Shown here one piece after another: positions 43,738 through 53,810 of a DNA stretch of 64,000 nucleotides. Below the pieces are notes generated by a model. That model was not told the origin of the DNA and ran no database searches. It saw nothing but the letters and a program-made list of their open reading frames with translations. The position numbers and the translations under genes are program-made. Origin of the DNA: UMGS1696 sp963643035. GTDB lineage: Bacteria; Bacillota; Clostridia; Oscillospirales; CAG-272. Position 1 is the stretch's first letter. Each line of letters begins with the position of its first letter. The stretch covers positions 1 through 64,000 of the forward strand of contig CAVIKO010000003.1 in the NCBI GenBank assembly GCA_963643035.1, read 5' to 3'.

Positions 43738-46700
43738 TTATCTTACATCGCTGGTGTCGAGCAGTGTGACTCTTTCGTAGATCTTGCTGCCGGAGGAGAG
43801 CTGCATCGTGATGGTGACATTGCCAACAACATCGCCGAGGTTGAGGAACTTGGAGACATCGAAGGAAATGGTGTAATTCTCGCCTGCAGTAACGGATTGG
43901 GATTCACCTGTGGAGCCGCTGTTGCTGGACGAGAAGTAAACCGTACCGTCCACATCCGGTGTGAAATCAACGGTTAAGGTGGTGCCGTCCAACTTACGGG
44001 TAACAGAACGGAAGCCATCGCCGCGCGTATTGGAGCCATCATCGATGTCGTCGCTGCGGGAGTAGTCGCTGGAAAGATCCACATACAGCGTCGGCAGATT
44101 GTCTAACCAGACGGCTAAGTATCTGCCACCGTTCACTTCATAGGTCAGCGTAATGATCGTATCTTTTTCTACCGTTTTCGTAGACGACCAGTAACCGGTA
44201 GAAGCGCCATCTTGATCGACCTGCTTGTAGTGCAGGGTACCGTCCGTATCTACCGCGAGGCGGATCTTGCCGTTGCTGATGGAGTAGATTGTGATGCCGT
44301 AGGTGGAGTCGGACTGGCTGTCCGTGGTCAGATTCAGATAGGTGGGCAGATAGTTTTTGCCGCTCTCATCGGTGAACATGATCACGATGTAGGAGTAGCG
44401 AGCCGCATCGATCTTGGAGAAGTCGATGTAATCGAGGGTGCCGCCCTTGACGGGGAATGTTCCCTTATACTCGTCGGAAGTACGATCGTACATATCGTCA
44501 AAGTCTTCGGTAAGACCGTTTGTGGAGCTGCTTTTTGAGAAGTAGTAGCTGATGTAGCCGTCGGAAGCCGTCTTGAAGTAAACCTTTTCGGCAGAGGTGT
44601 CGCAATACGGCGCCACGGTGAAGCCGGAATTGGAATTGTTCAGCACATCCACAACGACAGGCTGATAGTCGGTGTCGTTATTCGCGGTCAGCATCACAAC
44701 GATGTACGGATAGGATTCCGCGTAGCTGCTGTCAAAGGAGAAGCTGCCGTAGTTGGTGGAGCTTACATTGACCTTGCCGCTGCGGGAAGAGGAAGAAGAG
44801 TTCCACTCACTGAGGAATTCCTTGGAGGTCGGAGCAGACGAATACTTGGAGAAATACCATCTCACGGTGCCGGATACGCTTGCTCTGAAGGAGATTTCAT
44901 TTGCGGAGGAAACATAAGGATCCACAGAGAAGCCGGAATTGTAGGAGATGTCCAGCACGAACGGAGTCAGATAATCATCGCCGTCCTGGATGCAGAACAC
45001 GATGTAGGGATAGGAATCCGAAAGGGAGGTCTTGTAGGTCATCGTAGCCGTACGGTTGCGGATGACGTCCGTCTTGCCGCTTTCCCGCGCACTTCTCCAC
45101 TCGGAGAGGAATTTATCCGGAGACGGCTGATCCGAGGACNNNNNNNNNNTAATAGTATAGGGTACCGGATACGTTTGTCTTATACTCAATGGTGCCGAGC
45201 GTGGTGATCTTAGGCTCTACGTTAAAACCGTTGTCACCTGCGGAAACGAGGATCGGCTGGAAGTACAGACCGCCCGAGGTTTCCAACATAACAGCAACGT
45301 AGGGATAATTGCTCAGGTAGCTTTCTTTCAGATAGATGGATTCGCTGCGGTTGGCACTTACCGTGACCGTGCCCTTCAATTCGCTGTCCACCTTTTTGTA
45401 CTTTGCCTGGAATTCCGCTGCAGTCAGGCTGCTTGCGGAATCGGTGTAGAAGTACCATACCGTACCGCTGTACTGCGGTGTGAAGGCAACCTCATCCGCT
45501 CTGTAGAGATACGGATCGGTGGTGAAGCCGGTACCAGAGGTGGGAGTGTTGGAGATACGAACCGGTGAATAGGTACGATCGTCCGTGACCATCTGAAGCA
45601 CTACATAGCTGTAGCCGGAGAGCTCGCGCTCGGTTCCGACCTTTTCAGAGTAGACCTTGCCCTTTGTAACGTAGATGCTGCCGTGGTAATTGGCGTTTGC
45701 ATACAGGGAATCAAAGTCGGCGGAACTCGGGGTATCGTTGACGTTGGAGAAATAGTAGTACAGGCGACCGTTATAATCGGCGGTCATGTTGAGGTAGTAA
45801 TCGTCATCGGACTTGCTGATGTACGGAACGGAAGAGAACGCGCTCTGGTCGTCAGAGGAACCGGAGTATACGCTGCCGCTGAAGTTTGCAGTCAGACCGG
45901 AAGCGATCAGGTATTCCTGCGGGACGATGCTTGAGACAAAGTTGTTCGCGTAGATGATTGCTTTGCCGATGGTGCCGTTGCCGGTAACGCTTATGCCGGA
46001 TGCGCCGGTTTCCACAGTGAGATTTGTCACCTTGGTGCCACTTGCGATCACAAGGGACGCTTTGGAAGAAAGGGTGAGGTTCTCAATCGTGGTGCCGTTC
46101 ATGGTAGAGATCATGACGGTGCTGTTCGGGGAAAGAAGCACGATATTCTGAATCGTGGAATTGTCAAGAATCAGGTTTGCGCTGCCGCGGACATAGATGG
46201 TATCCGTGGAGGTGCAGCCGGTCAGTGTAACCGGATCGCCGGACGCGCCCTCGGTAACGATCACACGACCGGTGAGCGCAAGCTTCGACAGGGTTACGCC
46301 GCCGCGTGTGATCACTGCGTTGGTGGAAGCGGAGCCGCTGTCCTTTGTGTATGCGCTGGCGTTATAGATGGCACCGGCGGCACGATAGAGGATGGTCAGT
46401 GCTTCCGCGCGCGTCAGCGTATTCTTCGGACGGAACGTGTAGGTGCCGCCGTTTTCCTTGTAGCCGTTGACCAGACCCGCGTTTACGGCGATCATGACGG
46501 CAGAGCGGTAGTTTTCGCTGATGGAGTAGTAGTCCGTGAAGCTGGATGCGGCTGCCTCGCTGGATCCGGTCAGGCCGAGATAACGGACGAGGAGCGTGGT
46601 GGCTTCTTCACGGGTGAGCTGACCGTTCGGGCTGCAGCTTGTACCATAGTTCAAGAGATAGCCCTGTGCGGCTGCTTTTGCAAAATAGGGATAGAACCAG

Positions 46701-46999
46701 TCTGTGGATTTCACATCGCTGAAGGAGATCGCCTTTGTGGCGGTCAGGCCGAACGTTTCATCCAGCATCTTGATGAATTCTGCACGGGTGACGGTTCCGT
46801 CAGGCTGGAAGGTGTAGGTGCCGTTGGACTGCTTGTAGCCGTTCAGCACATCCTTGGATACCAGATACTGGATCTGATCCTTCGCCCAGTGGGTGGACGT
46901 GTCGGTGAAGGTTACATTTGCCGCGAAAGCGGTTGCAGCCATGGAAAGAATCATAATACCCGCCAGAAAAGCGGATACAGCGGATTTCCATTTTCTCAT
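43738..46999 (-). CDS. Surface protein with three SLH domains and repeated beta modules, with assembly gap
   Basis: About 1087 residues. A signal peptide (1-27, ending AFA) is followed by three SLH domains (about 30-80, 90-142, 150-207) that bind secondary wall polymer. A beta-helix-like stretch of short Ser/Thr/Asn repeats (about 240-370) comes next, then roughly five homologous modules of about 100 residues, each opening like GFxxDPY and containing SGTVxWYFS and YPYIVVML, and two degenerate C-terminal modules. The start at 46999 follows GGAGG. Ten Ns at 45140 interrupt the third module and shift the frame. It is probably an adhesin or S-layer component. Confidence 0.88.
45140..45149. other. 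10-N assembly gap inside the SLH protein gene
   Basis: It falls in the GTLYY...SSDQPS part of the third beta module. Comparison with sibling modules suggests only about three residues are missing. The flanks share no duplicated end. Confidence 0.85.
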
Positions 47000-47245
47000 A
47001 AAAACCTCCAAAATGATTGTTTTCCGCCGTGCAGAACCTGCAATGCGCGGTAGTGCGGGCGGGTGTATACGAATTTTCATCTCCCATATATTCTATAGGA
47101 AATATATGACACGAAAAAGGCATTTGCATGGCGGGAATGTAAAATTTCCGCTTCCCCGTGTCCTTTCGCTCTATGATGTAAGACGCATCGCATGAGAAAA
47201 AGTTCCCACGAAATGCATTTTTTTTGAAAAAGAGCGTTTTTTTCG

Positions 47246-48211
47246 TTATTCGGCAAGCGTGTGGGCGATTTGCGCCGGGGAAATGGAGAAAAGCCTGCCG
47301 GATAAAGGGGAAAGAGCCGTGGTAAGCTCCGGCTCCGACAGCGGCTGGCCGATCAGGTACGAGGCGATCTCACCGGCATCCACATTTGCGAAAAAATCGC
47401 CGGACACACGACAGTCCGCGATTCTGCCGTTTTTCATCGACAATGCGAATTCCATCGTACCGCCGGGCAGATGACAGACTTTTGTGAGTGCATATTTCGG
47501 CCCTGTCTCCCACACGGACGCGCCGTAATACGTCTGTCCCAGCGTATGGATCCGTTCGCGTACCGTGTCGGTAAGCGGGTACGGCTCCGTGTGACCGCAA
47601 AGGGCTGACAACAGTGCGTCACGAAACCCGGTAAGGGACATATCTCGCGGCAGATGCTCCCGAATGTTTGTCACACGATCCCGGACGGAAGCGATGCTTT
47701 TTGAGGTGATCTTATACGGTTTCGGAGTGGTGGCACGGGTCAGTGCGGCAAGATCCGTGTCAAAGAGGAGAGAACCGTGGTGTACCGTTGCGCCTTTGAT
47801 TTTATACTGCGCGTTGCCGGACACCTTCTTCCCGGAGACGAGAATGTCATTCCGTCCATCTGCCATAGCGTCCAGTCCCAATTCTGACAGCGCGCGTGTG
47901 ACCGGGGTGATAAACGCCGAAAAATCGATGGTTTGCGAGGAATCCGGAACGATGTAGGAAAACTGGAGTCCGCCCGGATCGGTGTAGATCGTGCCGCCGC
48001 CGGACATTCGCCGGATCACCGTGATTCCGTTTGTTTCCACATATGTCCGGTCGATTTCCTCCAGCGCGTTCTGGTATTTTCCGAGCATGACGGTCGGTGT
48101 GGTGCTCCAAAGCAGAAACACCGTTTCTGCCAGCCCGGCTTCCGTCGCAAAATACATCTCACAGCCGAAATTTTCCATTGCGGACAGGGAGCCGACATCT
48201 GCATAGATCAT
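47246..48211 (-). CDS. lplA: Lipoate-protein ligase A, paralogue 1
   Basis: The 321-residue enzyme activates lipoate with ATP and attaches it to a carrier lysine. Motifs are RRMSGGGTIYTDPGGLQFSYI (about 67-87), GRNDILVSGKKVSGNAQ (about 117) and HHGSLLFDTD, plus a C-terminal accessory domain. The start overlaps the lipA stop by four bases (ATGA). It is about 35% alike by eye to the paralogue at 49413. Between its stop and the SLH gene start are 246 bases with no feature I can name. Confidence 0.93.
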   Translation of the reverse strand: MIYADVGSLSAMENFGCEMYFATEAGLAETVFLLWSTTPTVMLGKYQNALEEIDRTYVETNGITVIRRMSGGGTIYTDPGGLQFSYIVPDSSQTIDFSAFITPVTRALSELGLDAMADGRNDILVSGKKVSGNAQYKIKGATVHHGSLLFDTDLAALTRATTPKPYKITSKSIASVRDRVTNIREHLPRDMSLTGFRDALLSALCGHTEPYPLTDTVRERIHTLGQTYYGASVWETGPKYALTKVCHLPGGTMEFALSMKNGRIADCRVSGDFFANVDAGEIASYLIGQPLSEPELTTALSPLSGRLFSISPAQIAHTLAE

Positions 48212-49110
48212 ACAGCACCTTCCGTTTCTCCGGAGTCTACGGTCTGTGCCATTGCGTCTAAGGCGTCCGCCGCCTGATAAGAGCTGCGCACAAACGGACC
48301 GGACGATACAAACCGGAAGCCCAGTCCCAGAGCTTCTTCTTTGTATGCGTCAAATTCAGCCGGGGTGACGTACCGTGCGAGGGGATAGTGTGCCGGGGAC
48401 GGCTGGAGATACTGCCCGATTGTCAGGATCTCGCATCCGGTGTCGCGGATATCCCGCATCAGCCGCGATATTTGCTCGTCTGTTTCGCCAAGTCCGACCA
48501 TGAAGCCTGTTTTGGTGTGGATGTCGGGCCTTGCATCGTGACAATACCGGAGTACCGCGAGCGAACGGTCGTATTTTGCCTGTGGACGGACGGCGTCGTA
48601 TAATTCCGCGACCGTTTCCACATTGTGATTGAGGACATCGGGAGAGGCGGCAAGAATCGTGTCCAGCGCATTGGTGTCCCCCTTGCAGTCGGAAATGAGG
48701 ACCTCCACGGTGGCAGATGGCTGATATTCCCGGATCGCGCGGATCACGGCGGCAAAATGAGCGGCTCCTCCATCGGGCAGATCGTCGCGTGTTACGCAGG
48801 TCACAACGGCATGGCGCAGACCGAGCGCGTGTACGGCTTTCCCGATGTGTGCCGGTTCCTCCGGATCGGGCGGCTCCGGTTTGCCATGGACGACGTTGCA
48901 GAACCGACAATTGCGCGTGCATTGACTGCCCAGAATCATAAAAGTCGCCGTGTGCTTCCGATAACATTCGCCGAGATTGGGACAGTTTGCTTCCCGGCAG
49001 ACGGTGTGCAGTCCAAGGGAGGTCATCATTTCCGCAACCTCCGCCACCGCATCGGGATTGTAACGCACCCGGAGCCAATCCGGCTTGGGCGCGGGACGTT
49101 TCTTTTCCAT
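48208..49110 (-). CDS. lipA: Lipoyl synthase
   Basis: The 300-residue radical-SAM enzyme inserts two sulfurs into octanoyl-carrier protein. Both clusters are present: the auxiliary CREANCPNLGEC (about 38-49) and the radical-SAM CTRNCRFC (about 64-71), with the C-terminal SGPFVRSSY. The start at 49110 is where the family begins; the frame is open far upstream only because it overlaps the lipoyl gene. It lies 32 bases after the carrier gene and overlaps lplA. LipB is not seen, so octanoate loading probably uses an LplA. Confidence 0.96.
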   Translation of the reverse strand: MEKKRPAPKPDWLRVRYNPDAVAEVAEMMTSLGLHTVCREANCPNLGECYRKHTATFMILGSQCTRNCRFCNVVHGKPEPPDPEEPAHIGKAVHALGLRHAVVTCVTRDDLPDGGAAHFAAVIRAIREYQPSATVEVLISDCKGDTNALDTILAASPDVLNHNVETVAELYDAVRPQAKYDRSLAVLRYCHDARPDIHTKTGFMVGLGETDEQISRLMRDIRDTGCEILTIGQYLQPSPAHYPLARYVTPAEFDAYKEEALGLGFRFVSSGPFVRSSYQAADALDAMAQTVDSGETEGAV

Positions 49111-49142
49111 AATACTCTGTACTTCCTTTTTGTCGGCCGCGC

Positions 49143-49388
49143 CTATTTTACGATTTCTTCCGTTTCGAGTACCGTCTCGCCCACAGCCACAGCGTCGCCC
49201 TCTTCCACACGCAGAGCGACGATCCGCATTGCCGTTGGTGCTTCGATCTGGCTGACCACCTTGTCCGTCTCGACTTCGAAAAGCACCTGACCTGGTTCCA
49301 CCACGTCGCCTTTCTCCACCATGTACTGACAAAGCACGCCTTCCGTCATGTCCGGTGACAGCTTTGGCATTTTGATTTCCAGTGCCAT
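49143..49388 (-). CDS. Free-standing lipoyl-domain carrier protein
   Basis: The 81-residue protein is a complete lipoyl/biotinyl domain: MALEIKMPKLSPDMTEG at the start and ETDKVVSQIEAP with the modified lysine at residue 43. It resembles the first domain of an E2 acyltransferase, but nothing else of E2 is encoded here, and a good stop and downstream ribosome site follow. It lies between an LplA gene and lipA. A glycine-cleavage H protein would be about 125 residues and of different sequence. Confidence 0.93.
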   Translation of the reverse strand: MALEIKMPKLSPDMTEGVLCQYMVEKGDVVEPGQVLFEVETDKVVSQIEAPTAMRIVALRVEEGDAVAVGETVLETEEIVK

Positions 49389-49412
49389 AATAAGTATCCT
49401 TTCTGTATTTTT

Positions 49413-50327
49413 TTATGAAAACAGCGCGTCTGTCGGAATGGCGGCGTAACCGTTGTCCGACAGTGCGGCACGAATCGCGTCCGGCTGTAACGGCGTGTCT
49501 GCAAGCGTGGGAACAATCCTTCCGTCTATGGTCGCTTCCATGATTCTGCCGCGGCGCGCTGTGTAGGAGATTTCTCTGCCGGATACGGTACGTGTGAAGG
49601 AAAACGCCGGGGACTTGCCATAGATCCAGTCCCATGTGCGATATTTTTCCTCTGCCAACCGATCAGCAAGCGCGGATTCCTCTGCACTGCATCCCCGTGG
49701 AACCGTTCCGTCTGCCAGCACCGTCCAGAGGTACGCGCGAAAATCCGCGAGCGTCATCTTGGCGGGGAGATACGGTTTGATGTTTCCAACCGGAGCAGGC
49801 TTGCTGCGGATTGCCTTCGAGCGGATCGCACTGCTTTCCCGGGCGGTCGTCAGCCGATGCAGTGCGGTCAGATCTGCGTCAAAGAGGAGGGTGCCGTGGT
49901 GCAGGAGCGTTCCGCCGATCACCGCCTGTGCGTTGCCGGAGATTTTCTTTCCGTTCGCGACCAGATCGCAAATTCCGCCAAGAGTACATGGTACGCCAAG
50001 AGCCAATAAAGCATTCGCTATCGGTGTGAGAAAATGTGGGTATCCGTCCGCACCGTTCTCTTTGGGCGTAAGGATCGTATAGTTGAGGTTGCCCATGTCG
50101 TGGTATACGGTGCCGCCTCCGGTGCTTCTGCGCACAACGGGGATTCCGGCAGCCCATACTTCCGGCAAACAGATCTCCTCATAGGGATTCTGATTTTTAC
50201 CGCATACCACACACGGCGGATTTTGCCAGAGCATCACGATCGTTTCACCGGGGTACAGGGTCAAAAGAGCCTCTTCCGCCGCGATGTTTCGATAGGGATC
50301 GAGTTCGTAATTGTCGATGCAAATCAT
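49413..50327 (-). CDS. Lipoate-protein ligase A-like, paralogue 2
   Basis: The 304-residue protein shows RRSTGGGTVYHDMGNLNYTI, GKKISGNAQ and HHGTLLFDADL, the LplA-family core, and a shorter C-terminal part. The start at 50327 overlaps the tgt stop region by a few bases; the ribosome site is weak, so translation may be coupled. With LplA paralogue 1 it brackets the carrier and LipA. One ligase may use free lipoate and the other octanoate, which I infer only from gene order. Confidence 0.9.
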   Translation of the reverse strand: MICIDNYELDPYRNIAAEEALLTLYPGETIVMLWQNPPCVVCGKNQNPYEEICLPEVWAAGIPVVRRSTGGGTVYHDMGNLNYTILTPKENGADGYPHFLTPIANALLALGVPCTLGGICDLVANGKKISGNAQAVIGGTLLHHGTLLFDADLTALHRLTTARESSAIRSKAIRSKPAPVGNIKPYLPAKMTLADFRAYLWTVLADGTVPRGCSAEESALADRLAEEKYRTWDWIYGKSPAFSFTRTVSGREISYTARRGRIMEATIDGRIVPTLADTPLQPDAIRAALSDNGYAAIPTDALFS

Positions 50328-50328
50328 A

Positions 50329-51471
50329 TCAGTCGGGATTCCGTTCCGCGAGCAGATTGTGGTATTTCTGATAGAAGCTCTCGAAATACCCGCCATCCAT
50401 GGCATCGCGGATTTTCTGCATCAAATCGTTGTAGAAGTATAGGTTGTGCAGCACTGCCAGCCGCATCCCGAGCATCTCCTTCGCTTTGATGAGATGACGC
50501 ACATACGAGCGGCTGTGGAGCCTGCACGCTGGGCAGCCGCAGTTTTCGTCGATCGGACGGGGATCACGCGCGTATTTTTCGTTTAGGAGATTCATTTTGC
50601 CGTGCCATGTAAAAAGATTGCCGTGGCGCGCGTTTCGGGAGGGCATCACACAGTCGAAGAAGTCGATGCCGCGATGCACACCCTCCAAGATGTTTTGCGG
50701 CGTTCCGACGCCCATCAGATACCGCGGCTTGTTTTCCGGCATATATGGCTCTACCGCCTCAATGATCCGGTACATTTCCTCCGCTTCCTCGCCGACTGCC
50801 AGCCCGCCGATCGCGTAGCCTGCACAGTCGATCTCGCGGATCTTCTCCATGTGTCGGATGCGCAGATCCTCATAGGTGCTGCCCTGGTTGATCCCAAAGA
50901 GCATCTGCTGCGGATTGACGGCGACACCGGAATCGTTCAGCCGGTTCAATTCCTCCCGGCAGCGGAGCAGCCAACGAACCGTCCGATCGCAGGACTGTTT
51001 TACATAGTTGTACTCCGCCGGATTTTCAATGCATTCGTCAAACGCCATTGCAATCGTCGAGCCGAGATGGGATTGGATCCGCATACTTTCCTCCGGCCCC
51101 ATGAAGATCCGCTTGCCATCGATGTGGGATGCGAAATACACGCCCTCCTCCTTGATACGGCGCAGACTGGCGAGTGAAAACACCTGAAATCCACCACTGT
51201 CCGTAAGCGTGGGTGCGGTCCATCCAGTGAACTTTTGCAGCCCTCCCATGTCGTATACCAGATCATCGCCCGGTCGAATGTGCAGATGATACGTGTTCGA
51301 CAGCATCACCTGACAGTGAACCTCACGTAAATCCTCCGCTGCGACACCGCCCTTGATCGCCCCGCAGGTTGCCACATTCATGAAAACCGGCGTTTCAATC
51401 GTTCCGTGTGGTGTAATCATCCTGCCGCGCCGCGCCCGCGATTCGGCTTCCTTGTGAATCAGAATATACAT
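50329..51471 (-). CDS. tgt: Queuine/preQ1 tRNA-guanine transglycosylase
   Basis: The 380-residue enzyme swaps guanine-34 for preQ1 in tRNAs with GUN anticodons. The TIM barrel shows LTDSGGFQVFSL (about 92), the catalytic DCVMPSRNARHG segment and the zinc site CGCPACRLHSRSY. Length is normal. GGGAG precedes the ATG. It heads the lipoylation genes and probably shares their transcript. No other queuosine gene is in the window. Confidence 0.97.
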   Translation of the reverse strand: MYILIHKEAESRARRGRMITPHGTIETPVFMNVATCGAIKGGVAAEDLREVHCQVMLSNTYHLHIRPGDDLVYDMGGLQKFTGWTAPTLTDSGGFQVFSLASLRRIKEEGVYFASHIDGKRIFMGPEESMRIQSHLGSTIAMAFDECIENPAEYNYVKQSCDRTVRWLLRCREELNRLNDSGVAVNPQQMLFGINQGSTYEDLRIRHMEKIREIDCAGYAIGGLAVGEEAEEMYRIIEAVEPYMPENKPRYLMGVGTPQNILEGVHRGIDFFDCVMPSRNARHGNLFTWHGKMNLLNEKYARDPRPIDENCGCPACRLHSRSYVRHLIKAKEMLGMRLAVLHNLYFYNDLMQKIRDAMDGGYFESFYQKYHNLLAERNPD

Positions 51472-51545
51472 GAATTACTCCCATTTCTGTTTAATAAAAG
51501 TTCTTGCCAAGCTTCTTTCAAGAAGCGTCCGTTTCCCCGTTTTTA

Positions 51546-53780
51546 TTATACAAGTCGTGCAAATTGGCGTTCGATGGAGGTCTTTTTGATTTCAAAGGCA
51601 ACCGGGCGGCCGTGGGGACAGGTGCGGATGACCGATGCGCCCTCCTTTTCCGGCTTGATGAGAAGTCGGTCACAGAGCCAGCGGATGTGCGCCGCGTCGT
51701 ATACCCGCCCACCCTTGATCGCCGCTTTGCAGGACGCCTGCCAGAGCTTCGTTTCAAAATACACGGCAGAGGCGGCTTCAACCGTCCCGGTTCCCTCTGT
51801 CAGCCGATTGACTAAGCTCGTGAACAGTTCCACTGCCTCCGACTGGGAAAGCATGTCCGGGATCTGCGTCAGAGAGACGCGAACCACCGATACCGATTCC
51901 TCCGTCAGCGTGAATTCGTAACCGAGCGATTCCAGAGAGGAGGCGTACTCCATAATGGAAGCCGCCTCTGTGGGAAGAACGGTCAACTCGTAGGGGAGGA
52001 GCAATAGCTGCCCGCCCATCGCACGACTGTGCAGCTTTCGGCACAACTCGTCAAAGATAATCCGCTCGTGGGCGGCGTGCTTGTCGATCATCAAAAGTCT
52101 GTCGTCAAGCTGTACGATCACATACGTGTTGTATGCCTCCCCCAGAATTAGATACGGCGGTGCGTCATACGGCTCGTTTGCTGCCGCGTTTGCGGGTATG
52201 GCATCTGGCTTTTCAGCTGCCGCGGGTTCGACAGATGCCGCCTCCGCTACGGTCGGTACAGATACAGCGACCGGTGTTGTATCCGAAAGCGTTACACACG
52301 GTGCATTGGTGAACGGCTCAAAGGTAGGCGACAGATCCGGCGCAGTGGGTGTGACTGTTGGTGTCACACGGTCGAACATTGCTGTTTGACCATTGTCTGC
52401 GATCCCGGTGGCAGATTCCATATATTTGCGTACGGAGAGGTTGTCCGTCCATACGGTATCCGCTGTATCCTGCGCGATAGGCGATGTCTTTTCTCCGACT
52501 GCCGCACGGTGTTTTTCCAGCAGCTCCGCCGGGATTTTCGATCCGTCCGACAGGCGCACCTTTTTCGATGGCGCATTCTCCGCTAAACGGATCTGTTCCC
52601 CGCGCTGCGTCGGACGATCCTTGGGGACAAAGGCGTTTAGGTATTCCCGCGCCTTTTCTCCTTCCATCCAGAACGACCGTTTTACCGTTTCCGACATCGC
52701 CGGACTGGTGCGTGGTTCTGTTTTTTCTGCTGCTTCCGGGAGTGGTTCACCCGCCGGATGGGACAGCGTCAGTTCCGGACGGATTGCACTGGCGGTGAGT
52801 GCGTTGCATACCGCGTAATAGACTGCGTCGAATACCACTTTTTCGTTTGTGAATTTGACCTCCAGCTTCGCCGGATGCACGTTTACGTCTACGGCTCCGG
52901 GCGCGAGGGTCAGATGGAGGACGCAGAACGGGAATTTATCGTGCGGAATTTTCGAGGCGTATGCCTGCTCAACCGCCGCCTGCGCTGTCCGCGATTTCAC
53001 ATATCTGCCGTTGATGAAGAAAATCTCCATATTTCGGTTCGGGCGGTAGAGATCCGGCTCCGAGACAAACCCGTGTACACGGATGGAACCCGACTCGTTT
53101 GTCCGATCCGTCATAAGAGAACGGAGCGCGAATTCTCTGCCGAAAAGCGCATAGATTCCATTTTTCAGATTGCCATCTCCAGAGGTGTTGAATTTTACCT
53201 CGCCGTCCGATAGGTATTTGATCGCGATTTCCGGATGGGACAGCGCGATTTTTTCCGCTACTGCAGAACACGCCGCTGCCTCTGTCGCGTCCTTTTTCAG
53301 AAATTTACGCCGTGCCGGAACGTTGTAGAATAATTCCTCCACGAGAATCGTCGTTCCCGGCGGGCATCCGGCTTCCGTGAGAGATAGCAGCTCCCCGCCG
53401 TTGCATACGAGCGCGGCACCCATCGGCTCCTCCGCCGTTTTGGATAGGATCCGCACCTTGGCTACCGAGGAGATCGCCGCCAACGCCTCTCCGCGGAATC
53501 CGAGCGTCAGGATCGCCTCCAGATCGCTGACCTTGCCGATTTTGCTCGTGGCGTGTCGGCGCAGAGCGGTGGGCATATCCTCCGCGCTCATTCCGCAGCC
53601 GTTGTCCGTGACGCGCATGAAGGTCACGCCGCCCCGCTTGATTTCGATGGTCACGTTGGTCGCACCCGCGTCGATGGCGTTTTCCGCAAGCTCCTTAATC
53701 ACGGAGGCGGGACGATCGACCACCTCTCCGGCGGCAATCAGATTCGCGATTTCAAACGGCAGCACATGGATTTTCCCCAT
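51546..53780 (-). CDS. mutL: DNA mismatch repair protein MutL
   Basis: The 744-residue protein has the GHKL ATPase half (IAAGEVVDRPASVIKELAENAIDAGA, GFRGEALAAISSV), a long acidic linker (about 350-550) and the C-terminal endonuclease half. The metal motif DKHAAHERIIFDEL (usual DQHAxHExxxxE, with Q changed to K) and ACKAAIKGG and CPHGRP are present. It should nick DNA in mismatch repair. The start at 53780 follows GAGGAGG. It lies 30 bases behind mutS. Confidence 0.96.
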   Translation of the reverse strand: MGKIHVLPFEIANLIAAGEVVDRPASVIKELAENAIDAGATNVTIEIKRGGVTFMRVTDNGCGMSAEDMPTALRRHATSKIGKVSDLEAILTLGFRGEALAAISSVAKVRILSKTAEEPMGAALVCNGGELLSLTEAGCPPGTTILVEELFYNVPARRKFLKKDATEAAACSAVAEKIALSHPEIAIKYLSDGEVKFNTSGDGNLKNGIYALFGREFALRSLMTDRTNESGSIRVHGFVSEPDLYRPNRNMEIFFINGRYVKSRTAQAAVEQAYASKIPHDKFPFCVLHLTLAPGAVDVNVHPAKLEVKFTNEKVVFDAVYYAVCNALTASAIRPELTLSHPAGEPLPEAAEKTEPRTSPAMSETVKRSFWMEGEKAREYLNAFVPKDRPTQRGEQIRLAENAPSKKVRLSDGSKIPAELLEKHRAAVGEKTSPIAQDTADTVWTDNLSVRKYMESATGIADNGQTAMFDRVTPTVTPTAPDLSPTFEPFTNAPCVTLSDTTPVAVSVPTVAEAASVEPAAAEKPDAIPANAAANEPYDAPPYLILGEAYNTYVIVQLDDRLLMIDKHAAHERIIFDELCRKLHSRAMGGQLLLLPYELTVLPTEAASIMEYASSLESLGYEFTLTEESVSVVRVSLTQIPDMLSQSEAVELFTSLVNRLTEGTGTVEAASAVYFETKLWQASCKAAIKGGRVYDAAHIRWLCDRLLIKPEKEGASVIRTCPHGRPVAFEIKKTSIERQFARLV

Positions 53781-53810
53781 GGATTCCTCCTCGATTCTGC
53801 AAGATACCAA

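Noticed and set aside
49111..49635. A 175-residue N-terminal extension of LipA
   Set aside because: The extension is Arg-rich nonsense overlapping the lipoyl-carrier gene on the same strand; LipA proteins start near MEKKRPAPKPDW.
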